Shown: piece by piece, positions 1-14,700 of the stretch
Layout of the letters: each line of letters begins with the position of its first letter
How positions within the stretch are numbered: position 1 is the first letter of the stretch
NCBI RefSeq assembly: GCF_037975245.1
Contig: NC_092572.1
Span: 16,746,269 to 16,810,268, forward strand
Source of the DNA: Apostichopus japonicus
Taxonomy: Eukaryota > Echinodermata > Holothuroidea > Aspidochirotida > Stichopodidae
Reading direction: 5' to 3'
Length of the DNA: 64,000 nucleotides
Notes under the pieces: generated by a model
Databases searched by the model: none
Told to the model about the DNA's origin: nothing
The model's input: the letters and a program-made list of their open reading frames with translations, nothing else
Made by a program: the position numbers and the translations under genes

Positions 1-111
1 TCTCTTTTGCATCCCTGGTTCGAACCCCGGGTGATGACGTCTTTTACAGCAAGTGCCTGCACGGGGAGCTGTAAGTATTAGTTAATCCACCTAATATCTC
101 AGTCCATACAG

Positions 112-199
112 TGGCGCGATGGCTCGGCGCACTGTACGAGCTGATGATCGAGACTCTCTTTTGCATCCCTGGTTCGAACCCCGGGTGATGACGTCTTTT
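112..199 (+). promoter_or_regulatory. tRNA-like Pol III internal promoter in the monomer (representative copy)
   Basis: This copy represents every unit. An A-box-like TGGCGCGATGG (112-122) precedes a B box GGTTCGAACCC (171-181) that fits the consensus. A GCGC/GCGC pair flanks a D-loop-like stretch, and the B box sits in a T-arm-like stem (CCTGG/CCCGG, one mismatch). A TTTT run, the Pol III terminator signal, lies about 15 bases after the B box. I could not form a matching acceptor or a convincing anticodon arm, so this resembles the head of a tRNA-derived SINE rather than a functional tRNA. A TTTT also lies between the two boxes (158-161), which could stop transcription early. Transcription is not demonstrated. 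Confidence 0.5.
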
Positions 200-2616
200 G
201 CCGATCTTTTACAGCAAGTGCCTGCACGGGGAGCTGTAAGTATTAGTTAATCCACCTAATATCTCAGTCCATACAGTGGCGCGATGGCTCGGCGCACTGT
301 ACGAGCTGATGATCGAGACTCTCTTTTGCATCCCTGGTTCGAACCCCGGGTGATGACGTCTTTTACAGCAAGTGCCTGCACGGGGAGCTGTAAGTATTAG
401 TTAATCCACCTAATATCTCAGTCCATACAGTGGCGCGATGGCTCGGCGCACTGTACGAGCTGATGATCGAGACTCTCTTTTGCATCCCTGGTTCGAACCC
501 CGGGTGATGACGTCTTTTGCCGATCTTTTACAGCAAGTGCCTGCACGGGGAGCTGTAAGTATTAGTTAATCCACCTAATATCTCAGTCCATACAGTGGCG
601 CGATGGCTCGGCGCACTGTACGAGCTGATGATCGAGACTCTCTTTTGCATCCCTGGTTCGAACCCCGGGTGATGACGTCTTTTGCCGATCTTTTACAGCA
701 AGTGCCTGCACGGGGAGCTGTAAGTATTAGTTAATCCACCTAATATCTCAGTCCATACAGTGGCGCGATGGCTCGGCGCACTGTACGAGCTGATGATCGA
801 GACTCTCTTTTGCATCCCTGGTTCGAACCCCGGGTGATGACGTCTTTTGCCGATCTTTTACAGCAAGTGCCTGCACGGGGAGCTGTAAGTATTAGTTAAT
901 CCACCTAATATCTCAGTCCATACAGTGGCGCGATGGCTCGGCGCACTGTACGAGCTGATGATCGAGACTCTCTTTTGCATCCCTGGTTCGAACCCCGGGT
1001 GATGACGTCTTTTACAGCAAGTGCCTGCACGGGGAGCTGTAAGTATTAGTTAATCCACCTAATATCTCAGTCCATACAGTGGCGCGATGGCTCGGCGCAC
1101 TGTACGAGCTGATGATCGAGACTCTCTTTTGCATCCCTGGTTCGAACCCCGGGTGATGACGTCTTTTGCCGATCTTTTACAGCAAGTGCCTGCACGGGGA
1201 GCTGTAAGTATTAGTTAATCCACCTAATATCTCAGTCCATACAGTGGCGCGATGGCTCGGCGCACTGTACGAGCTGATGATCGAGACTCTCTTTTGCATC
1301 CCTGGTTCGAACCCCGGGTGATGACGTCTTTTGCCGATCTTTTACAGCAAGTGCCTGCACGGGGAGCTGTAAGTATTAGTTAATCCACCTAATATCTCAG
1401 TCCATACAGTGGCGCGATGGCTCGGCGCACTGTACGAGCTGATGATCGAGACTCTCTTTTGCATCCCTGGTTCGAACCCCGGGTGATGACGTCTTTTGCC
1501 GATCTTTTACAGCAAGTGCCTGCACGGGGAGCTGTAAGTATTAGTTAATCCACCTAATATCTCAGTCCATACAGTGGCGCGATGGCTCGGCGCACTGTAC
1601 GAGCTGATGATCGAGACTCTCTTTTGCATCCCTGGTTCGAACCCCGGGTGATGACGTCTTTTACAGCAAGTGCCTGCACGGGGAGCTGTAAGTATTAGTT
1701 AATCCACCTAATATCTCAGTCCATACAGTGGCGCGATGGCTCGGCGCACTGTACGAGCTGATGATCGAGACTCTCTTTTGCATCCCTGGTTCGAACCCCG
1801 GGTGATGACGTCTTTTGCCGATCTTTTACAGCAAGTGCCTGCACGGGGAGCTGTAAGTATTAGTTAATCCACCTAATATCTCAGTCCATACAGTGGCGCG
1901 ATGGCTCGGCGCACTGTACGAGCTGATGATCGAGACTCTCTTTTGCATCCCTGGTTCGAACCCCGGGTGATGACGTCTTTTACAGCAAGTGCCTGCACGG
2001 GGAGCTGTAAGTATTAGTTAATCCACCTAATATCTCAGTCCATACAGTGGCGCGATGGCTCGGCGCACTGTACGAGCTGATGATCGAGACTCTCTTTTGC
2101 ATCCCTGGTTCGAACCCCGGGTGATGACGTCTTTTGCCGATCTTTTACAGCAAGTGCCTGCACGGGGAGCTGTAAGTATTAGTTAATCCACCTAATATCT
2201 CAGTCCATACAGTGGCGCGATGGCTCGGCGCACTGTACGAGCTGATGATCGAGACTCTCTTTTGCATCCCTGGTTCGAACCCCGGGTGATGACGTCTTTT
2301 ACAGCAAGTGCCTGCACGGGGAGCTGTAAGTATTAGTTAATCCACCTAATATCTCAGTCCATACAGTGGCGCGATGGCTCGGCGCACTGTACGAGCTGAT
2401 GATCGAGACTCTCTTTTGCATCCCTGGTTCGAACCCCGGGTGATGACGTCTTTTGCCGATCTTTTACAGCAAGTGCCTGCACGGGGAGCTGTAAGTATTA
2501 GTTAATCCACCTAATATCTCAGTCCATACAGTGGCGCGATGGCTCGGCGCACTGTACGAGCTGATGATCGAGACTCTCTTTTGCATCCCTGGTTCGAACC
2601 CCGGGTGATGACGTCT

Positions 2617-2716
2617 NNNNNNNNNNNNNNNNNNNNNNNNNNNNNNNNNNNNNNNNNNNNNNNNNNNNNNNNNNNNNNNNNNNNNNNNNNNNNNNNNNNN
2701 NNNNNNNNNNNNNNNN
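2617..2716. other. Assembly gap of 100 N inside the satellite array
   Basis: Exactly 100 Ns interrupt one monomer; satellite sequence resumes in the same orientation on both sides. A round 100 normally marks a gap of unknown size, so the array is probably longer than drawn. Confidence 0.98.
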
Positions 2717-5700
2717 GAACCCCGGGTGATGACGTCTTTTGCCGATCTTTTACAGCAAGTGCCTGCACGGGGAGCTGTAAGTATTAGTTAATCCACCTAA
2801 TATCTCAGTCCATACAGTGGCGCGATGGCTCGGCGCACTGTACGAGCTGATGATCGAGACTCTCTTTTGCATCCCTGGTTCGAACCCCGGGTGATGACGT
2901 CTTTTACAGCAAGTGCCTGCACGGGGAGCTGTAAGTATTAGTTAATCCACCTAATATCTCAGTCCATACAGTGGCGCGATGGCTCGGCGCACTGTACGAG
3001 CTGATGATCGAGACTCTCTTTTGCATCCCTGGTTCGAACCCCGGGTGATGACGTCTTTTGCCGATCTTTTACAGCAAGTGCCTGCACGGGGAGCTGTAAG
3101 TATTAGTTAATCCACCTAATATCTCAGTCCATACAGTGGCGCGATGGCTCGGCGCACTGTACGAGCTGATGATCGAGACTCTCTTTTGCATCCCTGGTTC
3201 GAACCCCGGGTGATGACGTCTTTTACAGCAAGTGCCTGCACGGGGAGCTGTAAGTATTAGTTAATCCACCTAATATCTCAGTCCATACAGTGGCGCGATG
3301 GCTCGGCGCACTGTACGAGCTGATGATCGAGACTCTCTTTTGCATCCCTGGTTCGAACCCCGGGTGATGACGTCTTTTGCCGATCTTTTACAGCAAGTGC
3401 CTGCACGGGGAGCTGTAAGTATTAGTTAATCCACCTAATATCTCAGTCCATACAGTGGCGCGATGGCTCGGCGCACTGTACGAGCTGATGATCGAGACTC
3501 TCTTTTGCATCCCTGGTTCGAACCCCGGGTGATGACGTCTTTTACAGCAAGTGCCTGCACGGGGAGCTGTAAGTATTAGTTAATCCACCTAATATCTCAG
3601 TCCATACAGTGGCGCGATGGCTCGGCGCACTGTACGAGCTGATGATCGAGACTCTCTTTTGCATCCCTGGTTCGAACCCCGGGTGATGACGTCTTTTGCC
3701 GATCTTTTACAGCAAGTGCCTGCACGGGGAGCTGTAAGTATTAGTTAATCCACCTAATATCTCAGTCCATACAGTGGCGCGATGGCTCGGCGCACTGTAC
3801 GAGCTGATGATCGAGACTCTCTTTGCATCCCTGGTTCGAACCCCGGGTGATGACGTCTTTTACAGCAAGTGCCTGCACGGGGAGCTGTAAGTATTAGTTA
3901 ATCCACCTAATATCTCAGTCCATACAGTGGCGCGATGGCTCGGCGCACTGTACGAGCTGATGATCGAGACTCTCTTTTGCATCCCTGGTTCGAACCCCGG
4001 GTGATGACGTCTTTTGCCGATCTTTTACAGCAAGTGCCTGCACGGGGAGCTGTAAGTATTAGTTAATCCACCTAATATCTCAGTCCATACAGTGGCGCGA
4101 TGGCTCGGCGCACTGTACGAGCTGATGATCGAGACTCTCTTTTGCATCCCTGGTTCGAACCCCGGGTGATGACGTCTTTTACAGCAAGTGCCTGCACGGG
4201 GAGCTGTAAGTATTAGTTAATCCACCTAATATCTCAGTCCATACAGTGGCGCGATGGCTCGGCGCACTGTACGAGCTGATGATCGAGACTCTCTTTTGCA
4301 TCCCTGGTTCGAACCCCGGGTGATGACGTCTTTTGCCGATCTTTTACAGCAAGTGCCTGCACGGGGAGCTGTAAGTATTAGTTAATCCACCTAATATCTC
4401 AGTCCATACAGTGGCGCGATGGCTCGGCGCACTGTACGAGCTGATGATCGAGACTCTCTTTTGCATCCCTGGTTCGAACCCCGGGTGATGACGTCTTTTA
4501 CAGCAAGTGCCTGCACGGGGAGCTGTAAGTATTAGTTAATCCACCTAATATCTCAGTCCATACAGTGGCGCGATGGCTCGGCGCACTGTACGAGCTGATG
4601 ATCGAGACTCTCTTTTGCATCCCTGGTTCGAACCCCGGGTGATGACGTCTTTTGCCGATCTTTTACAGCAAGTGCCTGCACGGGGAGCTGTAAGTATTAG
4701 TTAATCCACCTAATATCTCAGTCCATACAGTGGCGCGATGGCTCGGCGCACTGTACGAGCTGATGATCGAGACTCTCTTTTGCATCCCTGGTTCGAACCC
4801 CGGGTGATGACGTCTTTTACAGCAAGTGCCTGCACGGGGAGCTGTAAGTATTAGTTAATCCACCTAATATCTCAGTCCATACAGTGGCGCGATGGCTCGG
4901 CGCACTGTACGAGCTGATGATCGAGACTCTCTTTTGCATCCCTGGTTCGAACCCCGGGTGATGACGTCTTTTGCCGATCTTTTACAGCAAGTGCCTGCAC
5001 GGGGAGCTGTAAGTATTAGTTAATCCACCTAATATCTCAGTCCATACAGTGGCGCGATGGCTCGGCGCACTGTACGAGCTGATGATCGAGACTCTCTTTT
5101 GCATCCCTGGTTCGAACCCCGGGTGATGACGTCTTTTGCCGATCTTTACAGCAAGTGCCTGCACGGGGAGCTGTAAGTATTAGTTAATCCACCTAATATC
5201 TCAGTCCATACAGTGGCGCGATGGCTCGGCGCACTGTACGAGCTGATGATCGAGACTCTCTTTTGCATCCCTGGTTCGAACCCCGGGTGATGACGTCTTT
5301 TACAGCAAGTGCCTGCACGGGAGCTGTAAGTATTAGTTAATCCACCTAATATCTCAGTCCATACAGTGGCGCGATGGCTCGGCGCACTGTACGAGCTGAT
5401 GATCGAGACTCTCTTTTGCATCCCTGGTTCGAACCCCGGGTGATGACGTCTTTTGCCGATCTTTTACAGCAAGTGCCTGCACGGGGAGCTGTAAGTATTA
5501 GTTAATCCACCTAATATCTCAGTCCATACAGTGGCGCGATGGCTCGGCGCACTGTACGAGCTGATGATCGAGACTCTCTTTTGCATCCCTGGTTCGAACC
5601 CCGGGTGATGACGTCTTTTACAGCAAGTGCCTGCACGGGGAGCTGTAAGTATTAGTTAATCCACCTAATATCTCAGTCCATACAGTGGCGCGATGGCTCG

Positions 5701-8700
5701 GCGCACTGTACGAGCTGATGATCGAGACTCTCTTTTGCATCCCTGGTTCGAACCCCGGGTGATGACGTCTTTTGCCGATCTTTTACAGCAAGTGCCTGCA
5801 CGGGGAGCTGTAAGTATTAGTTAATCCACCTAATATCTCAGTCCATACAGTGGCGCGATGGCTCGGCGCACTGTACGAGCTGATGATCGAGACTCTCTTT
5901 TGCATCCCTGGTTCGAACCCCGGGTGATGACGTCTTTTACAGCAAGTGCCTGCACGGGGAGCTGTAAGTATTAGTTAATCCACCTAATATCTCAGTCCAT
6001 ACAGTGGCGCGATGGCTCGGCGCACTGTACGAGCTGATGATCGAGACTCTCTTTTGCATCCCTGGTTCGAACCCCGGGTGATGACGTCTTTTGCCGATCT
6101 TTTACAGCAAGTGCCTGCACGGGGAGCTGTAAGTATTAGTTAATCCACCTAATATCTCAGTCCATACAGTGGCGCGATGGCTCGGCGCACTGTACGAGCT
6201 GATGATCGAGACTCTCTTTTGCATCCCTGGTTCGAACCCCGGGTGATGACGTCTTTTACAGCAAGTGCCTGCACGGGGAGCTGTAAGTATTAGTTAATCC
6301 ACCTAATATCTCAGTCCATACAGTGGCGCGATGGCTCGGCGCACTGTACGAGCTGATGATCGAGACTCTCTTTTGCATCCCTGGTTCGAACCCCGGGTGA
6401 TGACGTCTTTTGCCGATCTTTTACAGCAAGTGCCTGCACGGGGAGCTGTAAGTATTAGTTAATCCACCTAATATCTCAGTCCATACAGTGGCGCGATGGC
6501 TCGGCGCACTGTACGAGCTGATGATCGAGACTCTCTTTTGCATCCCTGGTTCGAACCCCGGGTGATGACGTCTTTTACAGCAAGTGCCTGCACGGGGAGC
6601 TGTAAGTATTAGTTAATCCACCTAATATCTCAGTCCATACAGTGGCGCGATGGCTCGGCGCACTGTACGAGCTGATGATCGAGACTCTCTTTTGCATCCC
6701 TGGTTCGAACCCCGGGTGATGACGTCTTTTGCCGATCTTTTACAGCAAGTGCCTGCACGGGGAGCTGTAAGTATTAGTTAATCCACCTAATATCTCAGTC
6801 CATACAGTGGCGCGATGGCTCGGCGCACTGTACGAGCTGATGATCGAGACTCTCTTTTGCATCCCTGGTTCGAACCCCGGGTGATGACGTCTTTTACAGC
6901 AAGTGCCTGCACGGGGAGCTGTAAGTATTAGTTAATCCACCTAATATCTCAGTCCATACAGTGGCGCGATGGCTCGGCGCACTGTACGAGCTGATGATCG
7001 AGACTCTCTTTTGCATCCCTGGTTCGAACCCCGGGTGATGACGTCTTTTGCCGATCTTTTACAGCAAGTGCCTGCACGGGGAGCTGTAAGTATTAGTTAA
7101 TCCACCTAATATCTCAGTCCATACAGTGGCGCGATGGCTCGGCGCACTGTACGAGCTGATGATCGAGACTCTCTTTTGCATCCCTGGTTCGAACCCCGGG
7201 TGATGACGTCTTTTACAGCAAGTGCCTGCACGGGGAGCTGTAAGTATTAGTTAATCCACCTAATATCTCAGTCCATACAGTGGCGCGATGGCTCGGCGCA
7301 CTGTACGAGCTGATGATCGAGACTCTCTTTTGCATCCCTGGTTCGAACCCCGGGTGATGACGTCTTTTGCCGATCTTTTACAGCAAGTGCCTGCACGGGG
7401 AGCTGTAAGTATTAGTTAATCCACCTAATATCTCAGTCCATACAGTGGCGCGATGGCTCGGCGCACTGTACGAGCTGATGATCGAGACTCTCTTTTGCAT
7501 CCCTGGTTCGAACCCCGGGTGATGACGTCTTTTACAGCAAGTGCCTGCACGGGGAGCTGTAAGTATTAGTTAATCCACCTAATATCTCAGTCCATACAGT
7601 GGCGCGATGGCTCGGCGCACTGTACGAGCTGATGATCGAGACTCTCTTTTGCATCCCTGGTTCGAACCCCGGGTGATGACGTCTTTTGCCGATCTTTTAC
7701 AGCAAGTGCCTGCACGGGGAGCTGTAAGTATTAGTTAATCCACCTAATATCTCAGTCCATACAGTGGCGCGATGGCTCGGCGCACTGTACGAGCTGATGA
7801 TCGAGACTCTCTTTTGCATCCCTGGTTCGAACCCCGGGTGATGACGTCTTTTGCCGATCTTTTACAGCAAGTGCCTGCACGGGGAGCTGTAAGTATTAGT
7901 TAATCCACCTAATATCTCAGTCCATACAGTGGCGCGATGGCTCGGCGCACTGTACGAGCTGATGATCGAGACTCTCTTTTGCATCCCTGGTTCGAACCCC
8001 GGGTGATGACGTCTTTTACAGCAAGTGCCTGCACGGGGAGCTGTAAGTATTAGTTAATCCACCTAATATCTCAGTCCATACAGTGGCGCGATGGCTCGGC
8101 GCACTGTACGAGCTGATGATCGAGACTCTCTTTTGCATCCCTGGTTCGAACCCCGGGTGATGACGTCTTTTGCCGATCTTTTACAGCAAGTGCCTGCACG
8201 GGGAGCTGTAAGTATTAGTTAATCCACCTAATATCTCAGTCCATACAGTGGCGCGATGGCTCGGCGCACTGTACGAGCTGATGATCGAGACTCTCTTTTG
8301 CATCCCTGGTTCGAACCCCGGGTGATGACGTCTTTTACAGCAAGTGCCTGCACGGGGAGCTGTAAGTATTAGTTAATCCACCTAATATCTCAGTCCATAC
8401 AGTGGCGCGATGGCTCGGCGCACTGTACGAGCTGATGATCGAGACTCTCTTTTGCATCCCTGGTTCGAACCCCGGGTGATGACGTCTTTTGCCGATCTTT
8501 TACAGCAAGTGCCTGCACGGGGAGCTGTAAGTATTAGTTAATCCACCTAATATCTCAGTCCATACAGTGGCGCGATGGCTCGGCGCACTGTACGAGCTGA
8601 TGATCGAGACTCTCTTTTGCATCCCTGGTTCGAACCCCGGGTGATGACGTCTTTTACAGCAAGTGCCTGCACGGGGAGCTGTAAGTATTAGTTAATCCAC

Positions 8701-11700
8701 CTAATATCTCAGTCCATACAGTGGCGCGATGGCTCGGCGCACTGTACGAGCTGATGATCGAGACTCTCTTTTGCATCCCTGGTTCGAACCCCGGGTGATG
8801 ACGTCTTTTGCCGATCTTTTACAGCAAGTGCCTGCACGGGGAGCTGTAAGTATTAGTTAATCCACCTAATATCTCAGTCCATACAGTGGCGCGATGGCTC
8901 GGCGCACTGTACGAGCTGATGATCGAGACTCTCTTTTGCATCCCTGGTTCGAACCCCGGGTGATGACGTCTTTTACAGCAAGTGCCTGCACGGGGAGCTG
9001 TAAGTATTAGTTAATCCACCTAATATCTCAGTCCATACAGTGGCGCGATGGCTCGGCGCACTGTACGAGCTGATGATCGAGACTCTCTTTTGCATCCCTG
9101 GTTCGAACCCCGGGTGATGACGTCTTTTGCCGATCTTTTACAGCAAGTGCCTGCACGGGGAGCTGTAAGTATTAGTTAATCCACCTAATATCTCAGTCCA
9201 TACAGTGGCGCGATGGCTCGGCGCACTGTACGAGCTGATGATCGAGACTCTCTTTTGCATCCCTGGTTCGAACCCCGGGTGATGACGTCTTTTACAGCAA
9301 GTGCCTGCACGGGGAGCTGTAAGTATTAGTTAATCCACCTAATATCTCAGTCCATACAGTGGCGCGATGGCTCGGCGCACTGTACGAGCTGATGATCGAG
9401 ACTCTCTTTTGCATCCCTGGTTCGAACCCCGGGTGATGACGTCTTTTGCCGATCTTTTACAGCAAGTGCCTGCACGGGGAGCTGTAAGTATTAGTTAATC
9501 CACCTAATATCTCAGTCCATACAGTGGCGCGATGGCTCGGCGCACTGTACGAGCTGATGATCGAGACTCTCTTTTGCATCCTGGTTCGAACCCCGGGTGA
9601 TGACGTCTTTTACAGCAAGTGCCTGCACGGGGAGCTGTAAGTATTAGTTAATCCACCTAATATCTCAGTCCATACAGTGGCGCGATGGCTCGGCGCACTG
9701 TACGAGCTGATGATCGAGACTCTCTTTTGCATCCCTGGTTCGAACCCCGGGTGATGACGTCTTTTGCCGATCTTTTACAGCAAGTGCCTGCACGGGGAGC
9801 TGTAAGTATTAGTTAATCCACCTAATATCTCAGTCCATACAGTGGCGCGATGGCTCGGCGCACTGTACGAGCTGATGATCGAGACTCTCTTTTGCATCCC
9901 TGGTTCGAACCCCGGGTGATGACGTCTTTTACAGCAAGTGCCTGCACGGGGAGCTGTAAGTATTAGTTAATCCACCTAATATCTCAGTCCATACAGTGGC
10001 GCGATGGCTCGGCGCACTGTACGAGCTGATGATCGAGACTCTCTTTTGCATCCCTGGTTCGAACCCCGGGTGATGACGTCTTTTGCCGATCTTTTACAGC
10101 AAGTGCCTGCACGGGGAGCTGTAAGTATTAGTTAATCCACCTAATATCTCAGTCCATACAGTGGCGCGATGGCTCGGCGCACTGTACGAGCTGATGATCG
10201 AGACTCTCTTTTGCATCCCTGGTTCGAACCCCGGGTGATGACGTCTTTTACAGCAAGTGCCTGCACGGGGAGCTGTAAGTATTAGTTAATCCACCTAATA
10301 TCTCAGTCCATACAGTGGCGCGATGGCTCGGCGCACTGTACGAGCTGATGATCGAGACTCTCTTTTGCATCCCTGGTTCGAACCCCGGGTGATGACGTCT
10401 TTTGCCGATCTTTTACAGCAAGTGCCTGCACGGGGAGCTGTAAGTATTAGTTAATCCACCTAATATCTCAGTCCATACAGTGGCGCGATGGCTCGGCGCA
10501 CTGTACGAGCTGATGATCGAGACTCTCTTTTGCATCCCTGGTTCGAACCCCGGGTGATGACGTCTTTTACAGCAAGTGCCTGCACGGGGAGCTGTAAGTA
10601 TTAGTTAATCCACCTAATATCTCAGTCCATACAGTGGCGCGATGGCTCGGCGCACTGTACGAGCTGATGATCGAGACTCTCTTTTGCATCCCTGGTTCGA
10701 ACCCCGGGTGATGACGTCTTTTGCCGATCTTTTACAGCAAGTGCCTGCACGGGGAGCTGTAAGTATTAGTTAATCCACCTAATATCTCAGTCCATACAGT
10801 GGCGCGATGGCTCGGCGCACTGTACGAGCTGATGATCGAGACTCTCTTTTGCATCCCTGGTTCGAACCCCGGGTGATGACGTCTTTTACAGCAAGTGCCT
10901 GCACGGGGAGCTGTAAGTATTAGTTAATCCACCTAATATCTCAGTCCATACAGTGGCGCGATGGCTCGGCGCACTGTACGAGCTGATGATCGAGACTCTC
11001 TTTTGCATCCCTGGTTCGAACCCCGGGTGATGACGTCTTTTGCCGATCTTTTACAGCAAGTGCCTGCACGGGGAGCTGTAAGTATTAGTTAATCCACCTA
11101 ATATCTCAGTCCATACAGTGGCGCGATGGCTCGGCGCACTGTACGAGCTGATGATCGAGACTCTCTTTTGCATCCCTGGTTCGAACCCCGGGTGATGACG
11201 TCTTTTACAGCAAGTGCCTGCACGGGGAGCTGTAAGTATTAGTTAATCCACCTAATATCTCAGTCCATACAGTGGCGCGATGGCTCGGCGCACTGTACGA
11301 GCTGATGATCGAGACTCTCTTTTGCATCCCTGGTTCGAACCCCGGGTGATGACGTCTTTTGCCGATCTTTTACAGCAAGTGCCTGCACGGGGAGCTGTAA
11401 GTATTAGTTAATCCACCTAATATCTCAGTCCATACAGTGGCGCGATGGCTCGGCGCACTGTACGAGCTGATGATCGAGACTCTCTTTTGCATCCCTGGTT
11501 CGAACCCCGGGTGATGACGTCTTTTACAGCAAGTGCCTGCACGGGGAGCTGTAAGTATTAGTTAATCCACCTAATATCTCAGTCCATACAGTGGCGCGAT
11601 GGCTCGGCGCACTGTACGAGCTGATGATCGAGACTCTCTTTTGCATCCCTGGTTCGAACCCCGGGTGATGACGTCTTTTGCCGATCTTTTACAGCAAGTG

Positions 11701-14700
11701 CCTGCACGGGGAGCTGTAAGTATTAGTTAATCCACCTAATATCTCAGTCCATACAGTGGCGCGATGGCTCGGCGCACTGTACGAGCTGATGATCGAGACT
11801 CTCTTTTGCATCCCTGGTTCGAACCCCGGGTGATGACGTCTTTTACAGCAAGTGCCTGCACGGGGAGCTGTAAGTATTAGTTAATCCACCTAATATCTCA
11901 GTCCATACAGTGGCGCGATGGCTCGGCGCACTGTACGAGCTGATGATCGAGACTCTCTTTTGCATCCCTGGTTCGAACCCCGGGTGATGACGTCTTTTGC
12001 CGATCTTTTACAGCAAGTGCCTGCACGGGGAGCTGTAAGTATTAGTTAATCCACCTAATATCTCAGTCCATACAGTGGCGCGATGGCTCGGCGCACTGTA
12101 CGAGCTGATGATCGAGACTCTCTTTTGCATCCCTGGTTCGAACCCCGGGTGATGACGTCTTTTACAGCAAGTGCCTGCACGGGGAGCTGTAAGTATTAGT
12201 TAATCCACCTAATATCTCAGTCCATACAGTGGCGCGATGGCTCGGCGCACTGTACGAGCTGATGATCGAGACTCTCTTTTGCATCCCTGGTTCGAACCCC
12301 GGGTGATGACGTCTTTTGCCGATCTTTTACAGCAAGTGCCTGCACGGGGAGCTGTAAGTATTAGTTAATCCACCTAATATCTCAGTCCATACAGTGGCGC
12401 GATGGCTCGGCGCACTGTACGAGCTGATGATCGAGACTCTCTTTTGCATCCCTGGTTCGAACCCCGGGTGATGACGTCTTTTACAGCAAGTGCCTGCACG
12501 GGGAGCTGTAAGTATTAGTTAATCCACCTAATATCTCAGTCCATACAGTGGCGCGATGGCTCGGCGCACTGTACGAGCTGATGATCGAGACTCTCTTTTG
12601 CATCCCTGGTTCGAACCCCGGGTGATGACGTCTTTTGCCGATCTTTTACAGCAAGTGCCTGCACGGGGAGCTGTAAGTATTAGTTAATCCACCTAATATC
12701 TCAGTCCATACAGTGGCGCGATGGCTCGGCGCACTGTACGAGCTGATGATCGAGACTCTCTTTTGCATCCCTGGTTCGAACCCCGGGTGATGACGTCTTT
12801 TACAGCAAGTGCCTGCACGGGGAGCTGTAAGTATTAGTTAATCCACCTAATATCTCAGTCCATACAGTGGCGCGATGGCTCGGCGCACTGTACGAGCTGA
12901 TGATCGAGACTCTCTTTTGCATCCCTGGTTCGAACCCCGGGTGATGACGTCTTTTGCCGATCTTTTACAGCAAGTGCCTGCACGGGGAGCTGTAAGTATT
13001 AGTTAATCCACCTAATATCTCAGTCCATACAGTGGCGCGATGGCTCGGCGCACTGTACGAGCTGATGATCGAGACTCTCTTTTGCATCCCTGGTTCGAAC
13101 CCCGGGTGATGACGTCTTTTACAGCAAGTGCCTGCACGGGGAGCTGTAAGTATTAGTTAATCCACCTAATATCTCAGTCCATACAGTGGCGCGATGGCTC
13201 GGCGCACTGTACGAGCTGATGATCGAGACTCTCTTTTGCATCCCTGGTTCGAACCCCGGGTGATGACGTCTTTTGCCGATCTTTTACAGCAAGTGCCTGC
13301 ACGGGGAGCTGTAAGTATTAGTTAATCCACCTAATATCTCAGTCCATACAGTGGCGCGATGGCTCGGCGCACTGTACGAGCTGATGATCGAGACTCTCTT
13401 TTGCATCCCTGGTTCGAACCCCGGGTGATGACGTCTTTTACAGCAAGTGCCTGCACGGGGAGCTGTAAGTATTAGTTAATCCACCTAATATCTCAGTCCA
13501 TACAGTGGCGCGATGGCTCGGCGCACTGTACGAGCTGATGATCGAGACTCTCTTTTGCATCCCTGGTTCGAACCCCGGGTGATGACGTCTTTTGCCGATC
13601 TTTTACAGCAAGTGCCTGCACGGGGAGCTGTAAGTATTAGTTAATCCACCTAATATCTCAGTCCATACAGTGGCGCGATGGCTCGGCGCACTGTACGAGC
13701 TGATGATCGAGACTCTCTTTTGCATCCCTGGTTCGAACCCCGGGTGATGACGTCTTTTACAGCAAGTGCCTGCACGGGGAGCTGTAAGTATTAGTTAATC
13801 CACCTAATATCTCAGTCCATACAGTGGCGCGATGGCTCGGCGCACTGTACGAGCTGATGATCGAGACTCTCTTTTGCATCCCTGGTTCGAACCCCGGGTG
13901 ATGACGTCTTTTGCCGATCTTTTACAGCAAGTGCCTGCACGGGGAGCTGTAAGTATTAGTTAATCCACCTAATATCTCAGTCCATACAGTGGCGCGATGG
14001 CTCGGCGCACTGTACGAGCTGATGATCGAGACTCTCTTTTGCATCCCTGGTTCGAACCCCGGGTGATGACGTCTTTTACAGCAAGTGCCTGCACGGGGAG
14101 CTGTAAGTATTAGTTAATCCACCTAATATCTCAGTCCATACAGTGGCGCGATGGCTCGGCGCACTGTACGAGCTGATGATCGAGACTCTCTTTTGCATCC
14201 CTGGTTCGAACCCCGGGTGATGACGTCTTTTGCCGATCTTTTACAGCAAGTGCCTGCACGGGGAGCTGTAAGTATTAGTTAATCCACCTAATATCTCAGT
14301 CCATACAGTGGCGCGATGGCTCGGCGCACTGTACGAGCTGATGATCGAGACTCTCTTTTGCATCCCTGGTTCGAACCCCGGGTGATGACGTCTTTTACAG
14401 CAAGTGCCTGCACGGGGAGCTGTAAGTATTAGTTAATCCACCTAATATCTCAGTCCATACAGTGGCGCGATGGCTCGGCGCACTGTACGAGCTGATGATC
14501 GAGACTCTCTTTTGCATCCCTGGTTCGAACCCCGGGTGATGACGTCTTTTGCCGATCTTTTACAGCAAGTGCCTGCACGGGGAGCTGTAAGTATTAGTTA
14601 ATCCACCTAATATCTCAGTCCATACAGTGGCGCGATGGCTCGGCGCACTGTACGAGCTGATGATCGAGACTCTCTTTTGCATCCCTGGTTCGAACCCCGG

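Noticed and set aside
2511-5421. Small protein-coding frames in the array
   Set aside because: They arise from the repeat phase, the N-gap or single-base deletions and recur only there.
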